Made by a program: the position numbers and the translations under genes. The notes below the pieces were generated by a model. The model was not told the origin of the DNA. It saw only the letters and a list, made by a program, of their open reading frames with translations, and ran no database searches. A DNA stretch of 25,638 bases from Yinghuangia elevatio. GTDB taxonomy: Bacteria; Actinomycetota; Actinomycetes; Streptomycetales; Streptomycetaceae. Location: the NCBI RefSeq assembly GCF_040649515.1, contig NZ_JBEZFP010000134.1, positions 1-25,638 of the forward strand, given 5' to 3'. Positions 1 to 7,068 of this stretch are shown in pieces (positions within the stretch are counted from its first letter, which is position 1; every line of letters starts with the position of its first letter).

Positions 1-15
1 GTACGGCCCACGGCC

Positions 16-30
16 GGCCGCGGGGCGGCC
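16..30 (-). terminator. GC hairpin directly after the small peptide gene
   Basis: GGCCGC-GGG-GCGGCC inverted repeat (6-bp stem, 3-nt loop) starting at the base next to the TAG stop of the minus-strand peptide gene. No T-run is visible. It could end the transcript or partly attenuate it. Confidence 0.4.
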
Positions 31-123
31 CTACGCCGTGCCCTCGCCGCAGCACGGGCCCGCGTACTTGCCGCCGCCTTCCGGCGCCAGTGGCGTGATC
101 TCGATGTTCTTCACGACGTTCAT
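31..123 (-). CDS. Small Cys-containing peptide, candidate RiPP precursor
   Basis: A 30-codon gene. The product starts MNVVKNIEITPLAPE, continues with a Gly-rich stretch, and ends YAGPCCGEGTA. G or C occupies 28 of the 30 sense-codon third positions, which is a strong coding signal for so short a frame. A GAGCAGG purine run directly abuts the ATG. The GTG at codon 4 lies 9 nt after that run and is an alternative start giving 27 residues. The upstream 50 bases are relatively AT-rich, as a promoter would be, and a GC hairpin follows the stop. A charged and hydrophobic N-terminal half followed by a Gly-rich tail with adjacent Cys resembles leader plus core peptides of modified peptides. I do not recognise the family. 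Modification genes, if any, would lie to the left, outside the window. Confidence 0.55.
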   Translation of the reverse strand: MNVVKNIEITPLAPEGGGKYAGPCCGEGTA

Positions 124-291
124 CCTGCTCAGCGCGGGTGCGCGCAACAACCGCAGTTATCGCAATGACCGTTAAGCCACGCTTCACGAACGGGGTCGGT
201 CGGCCGCGTAGCGGGAGTCGTACGGAAGGTCGGGCGAAGAAGTCGGGAAGACGTCGGAAAGACGTCGGGAAGAGGCACGGAAAAAGGTCCC

Positions 292-315
292 CGGGCACCG
301 ATGAGTCCGTGCCCG
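292..315. repeat. Inverted repeat upstream of the reductase gene
   Basis: CGGGCAC and GTGCCCG separated by 10 bases, about 60 bases before the ATG at 376. It could be an operator, a leader hairpin or a terminator for transcription entering from the left. The stretch 124-375 otherwise shows only a purine-rich run with repeated GACGTCGG-like units near 235-275 and no supported gene. Confidence 0.4.
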
Positions 316-375
316 CGTTGCCGTCCTATCTGATGACACGGCAACCACCACGCACGAACCTTCGGAGGAACCGCC

Positions 376-987
376 ATGAGGAAGATCACCGCCGGCCTGT
401 TCATTTCGCTCGACGGCGTCGTCGAGGCGCCGGACCAGTGGCACTTCCCGTACTTCAACGACGAGATGGGCGAGGCGGTGGGGTCGCTCATGGGGTCGGC
501 CGACACCCTTCTGCTCGGCCGCGAGACGTACGACAGCTTCGCCGGGGCGTGGCCCGGGCGCGAGGCCGAGGGCGGCGACGACGCGGGCTTCGCCAAGTCG
601 CTCGGCGACATGCGCAAGATCGTGGTGTCGAACCGTGCGCTCGAGTTGACGTGGCGCAATTCCGAGCAGCTCACCGGCGATCTCGTGGAGTCGGTCACGG
701 CCCTGAAGAACGAGCCGGGCGGCGACATCTCGCTGAGCGGATCGGTGTCGGTGGTACGTCAGTTGCTCGCCGCCGGGCTGCTGGACGAACTGCACCTGCT
801 GGTCCACCCGATCGCGGTCCGCAAGGGGCTGCGGCTGTTCGACGAGGCGGAGACCACGCTGCCGCTCGCGCTGAAGTCGTCGACCGCGTTCAGTACCGGC
901 GTTGTGCACCTCGTGTACGGCCCGGCCGAGGCGCCCGCGGACGCCGGGTACGAAGAGGCCAAGGCGCACCTCGCGCAGGGCGAGTAG
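376..987 (+). CDS. RibD C-terminal / dihydrofolate reductase-like family protein
   Basis: 203 residues, matching the usual length of stand-alone RibD_C (bacterial bifunctional deaminase-reductase C-terminal) proteins. The N-terminus MRKITAGLFISLDGVVEAPDQW is the typical first strand of the family, in which the SLDG stretch lines the nucleotide pocket. GSADTLLLGRETYDSF follows, and a later GGDISLSGSVSVVRQLLAAGLLDELHLLVHPIAV segment carries the second dinucleotide-contact region. The protein is probably a cytoplasmic NAD(P)H-dependent reductase. Members of this family are rarely characterised, and a folate substrate should not be assumed. A good Shine-Dalgarno (GGAGGA) sits 6 bases before the ATG. 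The gene stands alone: hairpins follow its stop and the next gene is convergent. Confidence 0.85.
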   Translation: MRKITAGLFISLDGVVEAPDQWHFPYFNDEMGEAVGSLMGSADTLLLGRETYDSFAGAWPGREAEGGDDAGFAKSLGDMRKIVVSNRALELTWRNSEQLTGDLVESVTALKNEPGGDISLSGSVSVVRQLLAAGLLDELHLLVHPIAVRKGLRLFDEAETTLPLALKSSTAFSTGVVHLVYGPAEAPADAGYEEAKAHLAQGE

Positions 988-996
988 CGAACGGGC

Positions 997-1020
997 ACCC
1001 CGCCTCCGCGGCGGCGGGGT
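997..1020 (+). terminator. Hairpin after the RibD-like gene
   Basis: ACCCCGCC and GGCGGGGT form a perfect 8-bp stem with an 8-base loop, starting 9 bases after the TAG stop. No clear T-run, as is common in high-GC actinomycetes. Confidence 0.6.
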
Positions 1021-1054
1021 AGCCGTGCGCGGGTGGTGGTGTGCTCGTCCGTCC

Positions 1055-1086
1055 GTCCGTCCGGTCCGGGCTCGGGCCGGACGGAC
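1055..1086. terminator. Second hairpin between convergent genes
   Basis: GTCCGTCCGG and CCGGACGGAC form a perfect 10-bp stem with a 12-base loop, embedded in a short GTCC repeat. It lies 21 bases beyond the stop of the minus-strand oxidoreductase and can serve as terminator for both converging transcripts. Confidence 0.55.
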
Positions 1087-1106
1087 GACCGCCACCTGCC
1101 TCCGGG

Positions 1107-2153
1107 CTACTGCGACAGCTTGCGCCAGTCGGCCACCACCGACGCCCAACGCTCCACGTCCGCGGGCGAGTTCCAGGTGCTCACCGCCGAGTACGCGATG
1201 AGCCGGTCGGCCGCGCCGCGGTAGCGGTCGGCGAGGGCCGCGGCGAGTTCGTGCCACGGAGCCGAGACGGTCAGCGCGTCGAGCACCTCGTCGCTGATGG
1301 CCGCCGCCATGCCGGCGGTGTCCTTCGCCGCGAACAGTCGGTTCAGGGACGGCTGGAGGTCGTCCCAGCCGTGCGTCTCGAACACCTTCGCGTAGCCGGG
1401 CGTGGACCCGTAGAACGCGAGGCGCATCCGGAGCTTGTCGCGCTGCGCGGCAATCTCCTCGTCGGTTTCGCCGGTCGCCGTCATGACCGGGACGACCACC
1501 GTGACGTCGGCGGCGCTACGCCCGGATCGGGTTGCTCCCGCGGCGAGTTCGGGGCGTACCACCTCGTCGAGGTAGCGGGTGCTGTGCAGCGGGTGCACGT
1601 GCAGGCCGTCGCCGATCTCGCCGATCATGCGGAGCATCCACGGGTTGACGCCGGCGAGGTAGATCTCCGGGTCGGGGAGGTCCGTCGGGCCCGGCGACCA
1701 CTCCGGCGTCATGAGGCTGAACCGGTAGAACTCTCCCTGGTAGCGCAGACGTTCCTCGCCCCGGAAGGCCCGCCAGATGGCACGTACCGACTCGACGTAC
1801 TCGCGCAGGCGGGGGCCGGGGCGGTCGAACTCGGCGGAGTAGCGGCGTTCGACGTGTGCGCGGACCTGCGTGCCGAGGCCGAGGACGAAGCGCCCGCCGG
1901 TCGCCTCCTGGAGCTCCCGGGCGGCGGCCGCGGCGACCATCGGGCTGCGCGCGAACGCGACCGCGATGCCGGTGCCGACGGTGAGCGAGGAGGTGGCGAG
2001 CGCGGCGGCGGTCGCGGCACCGAAGGCGGTACGGCCGCCCTCGGTCAGCCACAGGCCGTCGAAGCCGGCGCGTTCCGCGTCGGCGGCGGTCGCGCCCGTC
2101 TCGCGCAGGCCCTTGCCCGCGGCCATGACGTCGAGCGGGGGAAGTTTCGACAC
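1107..2153 (-). CDS. LLM-class F420-dependent oxidoreductase
   Basis: 348 residues. It belongs to the luciferase-like monooxygenase superfamily (TIM barrel, cofactor F420 or FMN), and the layout resembles the actinobacterial TIGR03617-type group. The sequence shows the early barrel strands (AERAGFDGLWLTEGG; LTVGTGIAVAFARSP), then ELQEATGGRFVLGLGTQ, and a substrate-pocket segment around DPEIYLAGVNPWMLRMIGE. The start is GTG at 2153, because AGGAG lies 6 bases upstream. The open frame runs further back, but that part lies inside the upstream gene. It sits 14 bases after the enoyl-CoA hydratase stop, so the two are almost certainly co-transcribed. Substrate unknown; the pairing with a crotonase suggests oxidation or reduction of an acyl or alicyclic intermediate (inference). 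Confidence 0.85.
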   Translation of the reverse strand: MSKLPPLDVMAAGKGLRETGATAADAERAGFDGLWLTEGGRTAFGAATAAALATSSLTVGTGIAVAFARSPMVAAAAARELQEATGGRFVLGLGTQVRAHVERRYSAEFDRPGPRLREYVESVRAIWRAFRGEERLRYQGEFYRFSLMTPEWSPGPTDLPDPEIYLAGVNPWMLRMIGEIGDGLHVHPLHSTRYLDEVVRPELAAGATRSGRSAADVTVVVPVMTATGETDEEIAAQRDKLRMRLAFYGSTPGYAKVFETHGWDDLQPSLNRLFAAKDTAGMAAAISDEVLDALTVSAPWHELAAALADRYRGAADRLIAYSAVSTWNSPADVERWASVVADWRKLSQ

Positions 2154-2167
2154 GTTCGGCTCCTGGT

Positions 2168-3025
2168 TCACTTGCGTCCGTCCCGTTCCGTCTCCAGCAC
2201 ACGGTCCCACTGCTCGGAGACCCGCGACGTCCAGTCCGGCGTCCGACGCTCCATCCACGCGCGCGGCCCCTCCTTGGCGTCCGGGGTGCCCATCAACAGG
2301 CGGTGGTACGCCGTCTCCAACTCCTCGACCCGGTCCCCCGTCCCCGCCTCGTCGAGCCACAGCAGCCGCTTGCTCAGCGCGGACGACAGCGGGTTCACGT
2401 TCGCCGCGATGTCGCGCGCGGTCTCCAGTGCCGCGGGCAGCACCTCGTCCGCGGGCAGCGCCCGCGACGCGACGCCGAGGGCGACTGCCTCCGTCCCGAG
2501 GAACGTGCGGCCGGTGAGCAGGATGTCGGCGGCCACCGCCTGCGAGGTGGCCCGGGCCAGCGTCCAGTGCGAGCGCGCGTCCGGCACCATGCCGCGCCGC
2601 ACCTGCGGCACGGCCAGTTTGGCGTCCGTCGCGACATACCGGATGTCGCACTCCAGGGCGATCGTCAGGCCGATGCCGATCGCGTGCCCGTTGACCGCGG
2701 CGATGACCGGCTTGCGCACCCGGAAGGCCGGCGGCGAAACCGGCGAGGCGGTGAACTCCCCCGGCGACCTGGGCGCGTCGAAGCTGCCGGACGACGGCGC
2801 GATGTCCGCCCCCGCGCAGAACGCGCGGCCCGCGCCGGTCAGCACCACCGCGCGCACGCTGTCGTCGGCGTCGCATCGGGCATAGGCTTCCCCGAGTGCG
2901 ACGCCCATGCCGCCCGAGAACACGTTCAACCGGTCCGGCCGGTCGAGGGTGATCACGGCGACGCCGTCGGCGATGTCGAGCCGGACCGGCGGCCCGTCCA
3001 CGGAATTGTTCGCTGTTGTGCCCAC
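2168..3025 (-). CDS. Enoyl-CoA hydratase/isomerase (crotonase) family protein
   Basis: 285 residues, normal for the family. Crotonase hallmarks are visible: VAVITLDRPDRLN near the N-terminus, the CoA/oxyanion-hole segment AGRAFCAGADI, and the second oxyanion region AAVNGHAIGIGLTIALECDIRY. In the position where many hydratases carry a catalytic Glu loop, the sequence reads PQVRRGMVPDARSHW, so the exact reaction (hydratase, isomerase or other crotonase chemistry) cannot be assigned. The GTG start at 3025 lies 6 bases downstream of a TAGCGT -10 box, so the message looks leaderless. It is first gene of a two-gene unit with the LLM oxidoreductase and is divergent from the SDR gene, sharing a palindromic operator-like site. 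Confidence 0.87.
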   Translation of the reverse strand: MGTTANNSVDGPPVRLDIADGVAVITLDRPDRLNVFSGGMGVALGEAYARCDADDSVRAVVLTGAGRAFCAGADIAPSSGSFDAPRSPGEFTASPVSPPAFRVRKPVIAAVNGHAIGIGLTIALECDIRYVATDAKLAVPQVRRGMVPDARSHWTLARATSQAVAADILLTGRTFLGTEAVALGVASRALPADEVLPAALETARDIAANVNPLSSALSKRLLWLDEAGTGDRVEELETAYHRLLMGTPDAKEGPRAWMERRTPDWTSRVSEQWDRVLETERDGRK

Positions 3026-3031
3026 CCGGCG

Positions 3032-3060
3032 ACGCTAGGCAGCACTCTTGACCGTGTCAA
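3032..3060 (-). promoter_or_regulatory. Leaderless promoter of the crotonase/LLM operon
   Basis: On the minus strand TTGACA (3060-3055), 17-base spacer, TAGCGT (3037-3032), then 6 bases to the GTG start. The -35 is a perfect consensus hexamer. Confidence 0.7.
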
Positions 3061-3061
3061 G
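3047..3061. promoter_or_regulatory. Palindromic operator CTTGAC-CGT-GTCAAG
   Basis: Perfect 6-3-6 inverted repeat that contains the -35 boxes of both divergent promoters, so a bound dimer would block both. The same TTGAC-N3-GTCAA core occurs at the promoter of the MarR gene (5865-5877), which makes that MarR protein the likely ligand. Confidence 0.65.
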
Positions 3062-3076
3062 CGACGGTTATACGTT
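3048..3076 (+). promoter_or_regulatory. Promoter of the SDR gene
   Basis: TTGACC (3048-3053), 17-base spacer, TACGTT (3071-3076). A GGAGGA ribosome-binding site follows, ending 7 bases before the ATG at 3114. Confidence 0.55.
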
Positions 3077-3113
3077 GACCGGGCTCCCGCACCACCTCGG
3101 AGGAGATGCCCAC

Positions 3114-3929
3114 ATGACCAGCCCGTTCAGCTACGCAGGCAAGCGCGTCGTCGTCACCGGCGGCTACTCGGGCGTCGGCGCCGCCCTGGTCGAGCTGCTG
3201 ACCGACCTGGGCGCGGAGCACATCACGGTCCTGGACGTGAAGGAGCCGACGGGTTCGGCCCACACGTTCCTGCAGACCGACCTGAACGACCCCGCGTCCG
3301 TGGACGCCGCCATCGCCGCGATCACCGCCGCCGGGCCGCTGGACGTCCTGTTCAACAACGCGGGGGTGGCCGGCACGCTGCCCGCCCCCGTCGTCTTCGG
3401 CGTGAACTACCTGGGCCTGCGCCGGCTGACCGAGGCGCTGGTGGACAACGGCACGATCCGGACGGGCGGCGCGATCGTCAACACCGCCTCCATCGCGGGC
3501 TTCGGCTGGGCGCCGCACCTGGAGGACATCAAGGCCCTCATCGCGATCGACGGCTGGGACGAGGCCCAGGCGGAGCTGGCGACGCGCGAGGTCGAGGCGT
3601 ACTCCTACTCCAAGGAGATCGTGCAGGTCTACACGATGCACTACGCAAAGACCGCTGCCGCCAAGGGACTTCGCGTCAACAGCATCTGCCCGTCGCCGAT
3701 CGACACGCCGCTGCTGCCGGACTTCCGCAAGACGATGTCCGACAAGGTGATCGACTGGAACGTGTCGCAGGGCAACGGCCGCCTCGCCACCGGCCTGGAC
3801 GTGGCGCTGGGCCTCGCGTTCCTGGGAGCGGACGCGTCCGTCTTCGTCAACGGCGTGAACCTCAACCTGGACGGCGGCTTCAACGCCAGTCTCACGGTCG
3901 GCAACGTCGACTTCTCCGGCCTGGCGTAG
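3114..3929 (+). CDS. Short-chain dehydrogenase/reductase, 3-alpha-HSD / coniferyl-alcohol dehydrogenase-like
   Basis: 271 residues, a classical cytoplasmic SDR using NAD(P)+. The Rossmann motif TGGYSGVG is at 15-22, NNAG at 81-84, catalytic Ser126 lies in NTASIAG, and Tyr163/Lys167 are in YSYSK. The long insertion between Ser126 and Tyr163 (about 37 residues instead of the usual 13) is typical of the 3-alpha-hydroxysteroid / coniferyl-alcohol dehydrogenase branch. Asp41 after the second strand favours NAD+ over NADP+. The start is the ATG at 3114, preceded by GGAGGA. The gene is divergent from the crotonase/LLM pair and probably controlled by the shared palindrome. The substrate is probably a secondary or aromatic alcohol (inference). 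Confidence 0.87.
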   Translation: MTSPFSYAGKRVVVTGGYSGVGAALVELLTDLGAEHITVLDVKEPTGSAHTFLQTDLNDPASVDAAIAAITAAGPLDVLFNNAGVAGTLPAPVVFGVNYLGLRRLTEALVDNGTIRTGGAIVNTASIAGFGWAPHLEDIKALIAIDGWDEAQAELATREVEAYSYSKEIVQVYTMHYAKTAAAKGLRVNSICPSPIDTPLLPDFRKTMSDKVIDWNVSQGNGRLATGLDVALGLAFLGADASVFVNGVNLNLDGGFNASLTVGNVDFSGLA

Positions 3930-4010
3930 CCCCGGCACAGCGCCTGGCGCCGGCGTGGCACATGCCCGCCGAACTCCGGCAACCGACGGCCCCCGGCCGC
4001 CCGTTCGCGA

Positions 4011-5215
4011 TCAGAGACCCGGTTCCGGGCGCCTGATCCAGGGCACCGGGGGCCGCTGCAGGAACCAGTCCGCGGGCGTCATCGGGCGGGACGCGCCGAC
4101 CTCCTCGGGCTGCGAGTCGTACCGGATGCGCTCCGCCGGGAGCCCGCCGAGGCCGCTGAGCCACGAGCGCGCGACCCCGACCATCCCGGCCGGCCCGGCA
4201 AGGTACGCCTCCGTCTCCGGCCCCGGGAAGTGCCGCCGCAACGCGACCGGCAGTTCGTCGCCGGGACGGTCCCGCGCCGACAGGATCGCCCACGCTTCAA
4301 GGCGCGGGCAGCGGTGCAGCAACTGCTCGACGGCCGCCGCGTCGTAGACGTCGTCGCTGCCGCGCGCCGCGAGCAGCAGTGTGGCGTGCCGGTCGGGGCA
4401 GCGCAGCGCGTAGTCATCACGAGCGCCTTGACCGCTCCCCAGCCGGTCCCGCCCGCCACGAACAGCAGCGGCCTGCCGCTGCCTTCGACGAGGGTGGTGG
4501 TACCCATCGGCATGCCGAGGCGCAGCCGGTCGCCGACCGTGACGCGGTCGAGGAGCAGGTTCGAGACCGCGCCGCCCGGGATCCGGCGCACGTGCAGGTC
4601 GACGGTGTTGTCCGGCCTCGGCGCGTTGGCGATGGAGAACTGCCGCCATACGTTGCGCACTTCGGCCTCGTGCAGCGTCAGGCTCAGGTACTGTCCGGCC
4701 CGGAAGGGGTAGTCCGGCTCGACCTGGAGCGTGAACGTCGCGACGGTCGGCGCGGGCCGTTCGCGCCGCAGCACCTTGGCGTCCCACACCGCGGGCTCCC
4801 CCGCCGCCTCCGCCTGCCGTGCCGCCTCGACCATCACACTCGCGAGGACGTCGTACGCCGCCTTCCACGCGGCCTCGACCTCGGCACTCCACGCATCGCC
4901 GGAGAAGAACCGGATCGTCGCCACGAGGCTCTGCCCGACCGCCGGGTAGTGCGCGGCCACCGCACCGAACCGCCGGTGGTCCGCCCCGAGGCCGCGCAGG
5001 AACGGCACCAGCACGTCGGGGTCGTCCACGTGTGCGACCGCGGCGGTCAGCGCGCCGAAGAGCCGGTCGCGCTGGTCGGCCATGTCGTCCGGGAACAGGC
5101 TTCGTACGCCCGGGTGTTCGCGGAAGAGGCGGGCGTAGAAGTACTTCGCCATCCGGTCCGCGCGGCGTTCGACGATGGCGAAACTGTGGCGCAGGACTCG
5201 GGGGTCGAGGGTCAC
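4011..5215 (-). pseudogene. Flavohemoprotein-like gene interrupted by one frameshift
   Basis: The globin domain comes first (about residues 1-135): B10-type Tyr27 in FYARLF, Gln48 in ADQRDRLF, proximal-type His80 in GADHRRFG. A ferredoxin-reductase module follows, with FAD motif RQFS (191-194) and nucleotide motif GGTGWG. This is the flavohemoglobin architecture (NO dioxygenase; NO plus O2 to nitrate with NAD(P)H). Around 4418 the frame breaks. After AVKALV the conserved-looking continuation DDYALRCPDRHATLLL runs in another frame to a stop at 4011, ending with a normal NAD-binding C-terminus. One missing base (GTG-GAT read as GTGAT) explains it. The undisturbed first frame would run on to 4079 as low-complexity Arg/Ser/Thr sequence. 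It may be a sequencing error, a recent mutation or a programmed shift. GTG 5215 is preferred as a leaderless start; TTG 5236 is an alternative. Confidence 0.75.
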
Positions 5216-5221
5216 ATCCCG

Positions 5222-5248
5222 CGATGCTACGGGCAACTGCCCGTTGCC
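5222..5248 (-). promoter_or_regulatory. Flavohemoprotein promoter with inverted repeat
   Basis: A TAGCAT -10 box lies 8 bases before the GTG start at 5215 on the minus strand. Directly upstream is GGCAAC-TGCCC-GTTGCC (5232-5248), a 6-5-6 inverted repeat covering the -10/-35 spacer. This is a plausible repressor site; no convincing -35 is visible. Confidence 0.45.
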
Positions 5249-5347
5249 GCATGAACGTTCGGTTGTCCGCCCGGCAAAATACCCGGATGGCCTTGGCTCG
5301 GCCGGGCCTGGCCACCGGTGGTCGCGGTGGCTGCGGGACGGATGCCC

Positions 5348-5364
5348 GCCCGGGAACCCCGGGC
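5348..5364 (-). terminator. Terminator hairpin after the MarR gene
   Basis: GCCCGGG-AAC-CCCGGGC, a perfect 7-bp stem, lies directly downstream of the MarR stop on the minus strand. It separates MarR from the flavohemoprotein gene. Confidence 0.55.
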
Positions 5365-5365
5365 C

Positions 5366-5845
5366 TCAGGCCGTCTCGTCCTCCACGGTCGCGTGCAGCT
5401 CGGTCGCCGCCATGTCCTCGACGAAGCGGTTCAGGAGCACCGCGAACGCCGCACGGTCCTCCTCGCTCCACTTCGACAGCATCTCGTTCAGATGCTGGTC
5501 CATCACCGATGTGAGGCGGCGCCGGACCGCGTCCCCGCGGGGCGTCAGCGACACGAGGCTGACCCGGCCGTCGTCGGGGCTCGGCGAGCGCTTGACGTAG
5601 CCCTCGCGCTCGAGTTGGCCGACCTGCCGGGCGGTGGCGCCCGGGTCCATGTTGGTCAGCCGGGCGAGCTCGCCCATCGGAAGCGGGCCGGCCTTCTTGA
5701 CGCGGCGCAGCAGCACATACGCGGGCTGCGAAATGGTGGCCCCGGCGACCGCTGCCTGGCGCGCGTAGACTCGGCGGCTGGCATTGCGGCGGAAGAGGGC
5801 TTCCAGTGCCCGCTGGATCGCGTCGACATTGTCGGTGGAGTTCAC
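5366..5845 (-). CDS. MarR-family transcriptional regulator
   Basis: 159 residues, standard MarR length. Dimerisation helices flank a winged helix-turn-helix: SQPAYVLLRRVKKAGPLPMG leads into ELARLTNMDPGATARQVGQLEREGYV (recognition helix about residues 66-86), then the DDGR wing (SPSPDDGRVSLVSLT). It is probably a repressor released by a small aromatic or lipid ligand. The GTG start at 5845 lies 6 bases after a TACGAT -10 box, so a leaderless message is likely. Its promoter holds TTGAC-TTC-GTCAA, the same palindrome as in the crotonase/SDR intergenic region. I therefore infer autorepression plus control of that gene pair. It may also act on the nearby alcohol dehydrogenase and cyclase, where only a half-site is seen. 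Confidence 0.88.
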   Translation of the reverse strand: MNSTDNVDAIQRALEALFRRNASRRVYARQAAVAGATISQPAYVLLRRVKKAGPLPMGELARLTNMDPGATARQVGQLEREGYVKRSPSPDDGRVSLVSLTPRGDAVRRRLTSVMDQHLNEMLSKWSEEDRAAFAVLLNRFVEDMAATELHATVEDETA

Positions 5846-5851
5846 GATGCC

Positions 5852-5878
5852 ATCGTACCAGTACTTGACTTCGTCAAT
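5852..5878 (-). promoter_or_regulatory. MarR promoter with TTGAC-N3-GTCAA operator
   Basis: The palindrome CTTGAC-TTC-GTCAAT (5864-5878, plus-strand reading) contains a TTGACG -35 on the minus strand (5877-5872). TACGAT (5857-5852) serves as -10 with a short 14-base spacer, 6 bases before the GTG start. The short spacer makes the exact promoter call uncertain, but the palindrome is clear. Confidence 0.6.
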
Positions 5879-5940
5879 TTAATAAACCGATTTCCGGAAC
5901 GTTACACCGGACCGGGTTATCGCCGTACGCAATCCCCGGC

Positions 5941-5982
5941 GGCCGTCTCGGTCTCGACGGAGGAAACGAGACCGAGACGGCC
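5941..5982 (-). terminator. Strong terminator of the ADH-cyclase unit
   Basis: GGCCGTCTCGGTCTC and GAGACCGAGACGGCC form a perfect 15-bp stem with a 12-base loop, about 100 bases downstream of the cyclase stop. It is the clearest feature in the 5846-6079 gap. Near 5878-5887 that gap also has a short AT-rich stretch unusual for this sequence. Confidence 0.75.
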
Positions 5983-6079
5983 TGTCGGTCACGGTACGCC
6001 GCACGGGTCATTCCGTCCGGCACACCGAAAATTCGGGGCCCCTGCGAACCATCTCCGAACTATGGCAGCGCCCGACCGT

Positions 6080-7003
6080 TCAGACAATGGCAACCGGGTT
6101 GATGGGGCTCCCCGTTGCCCCGGTCACCGGGAGCGGTGTCACGGTCAGCAGACACGACCACGTGCCGGCCTCGGCCATCCCGGCGGCGAGGTCGCTCAGC
6201 CACAGGTGCTCCATGAGCGGTACGCCGGACTCCACGAGCAACGCGATGTGCACCGCGAGGAACGTCTCGGCGTCGAACGGGATGACCTCGATCGCGCTGT
6301 TGTCCGCGCCGACCGCGCTGATGTCGTGGTCGCGGATGTAGGAGACGGCGTCGAGCCCGAGTCCCGCCTGCGCGAACGACACCTCGCGCCCGGCGGAGGT
6401 CTCGGTGCGCCAGTTGTCCAGGTGGCCGGTGCGCACCAGCAGCGCGTCGCCCGGGCGTACCTCGACCCCCTGCGCCTCGGCGCATCCCTCCAGGTCGGCG
6501 CGGGTGATGGTGGCCCCCGGCTCCAGGAATTCCACACCCTGGTGCCGCGGCAGGTCGAGCAGCACCGCGCGCGTGGCGAACGCGCCCAGCTTCTCGATGC
6601 CGCAACGCTCGGCACCCGTGTGGGTGCGGAACGTCGACGCGTCGAAGCCGTTGTAGAACTTGCCCCGGTGCTGCACGTGGCACAGCGCGTCCATGTGCGT
6701 GATGCTGTGCGACGCGATGACCAGGACGTCCTCGTTCGCCCCGACCTCCTTGCCGCCGGGGAAGTCGTCGAACATGTTGTCGGTCTGGCTGGTCAGGGTC
6801 AGCCGCTGGGGCGCGCCCCGGTAGTCGAAGATGGGCGCGCCCTCACGCTGGATGGGCAGGCCGAGCGCGTACGCCTGACCGGTCCGCACCTCGTGCGCCG
6901 CCGCGGCGACGCCCTTGGGCTCGATCAGGTTGAGCGTGCCGCGCTCGTCCTCGTCACCCCAGCGACCCCAGTTGCCGATGGCCGTGCCGGACTGCTGTTC
7001 CAT
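6080..7003 (-). CDS. Cyclase-family (kynurenine formamidase-like) metal-dependent hydrolase
   Basis: 307 residues, in the range of the PF04199 cyclase family. The metal-binding signature HxxTHxDxxxH is present as HSITHMDALCH (His99, His103, Asp105, His109), with a further family motif DALLVRTGHLDNW in the C-terminal half. Family members hydrolyse amide or ester bonds (N-formylkynurenine, isatin) or act on polyketides and cyclic ketones. Substrate here unknown. ATG at 7003 with GGAGGA 5 bases upstream. It lies 65 bases downstream of the alcohol dehydrogenase on the same strand, and a strong hairpin follows, so the two form an operon. The pairing of an alcohol dehydrogenase with a ring-opening hydrolase suggests stepwise degradation of a cyclic alcohol or aromatic compound (inference). 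Confidence 0.82.
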   Translation of the reverse strand: MEQQSGTAIGNWGRWGDEDERGTLNLIEPKGVAAAAHEVRTGQAYALGLPIQREGAPIFDYRGAPQRLTLTSQTDNMFDDFPGGKEVGANEDVLVIASHSITHMDALCHVQHRGKFYNGFDASTFRTHTGAERCGIEKLGAFATRAVLLDLPRHQGVEFLEPGATITRADLEGCAEAQGVEVRPGDALLVRTGHLDNWRTETSAGREVSFAQAGLGLDAVSYIRDHDISAVGADNSAIEVIPFDAETFLAVHIALLVESGVPLMEHLWLSDLAAGMAEAGTWSCLLTVTPLPVTGATGSPINPVAIV

Positions 7004-7068
7004 CTGATCCTCCCCGAAGCTCGGTGGAACGCGTTCTCACCACTCGGACACGGCCGACCGGAACCCGG

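Noticed and set aside
129..728. Minus-strand frame ending in a Cys-rich tail (GHCDNCGCCAHPR) just upstream of the small peptide
   Set aside because: Most of it is antisense to the RibD-like gene, and no start codon lies close to the Cys-rich end. The tail is the probable promoter region of the small peptide gene read in frame.
1041..2885. Very long plus-strand frame opposite the LLM and crotonase genes
   Set aside because: High-GC antisense shadow: Arg/Ala/Gly-rich composition and no recognisable fold, while the minus strand has clear family motifs.
3930..4010. Possible terminator between SDR and flavohemoprotein genes
   Set aside because: Only imperfect GC pairings around 3931-3955; no stem long or exact enough to support a call.
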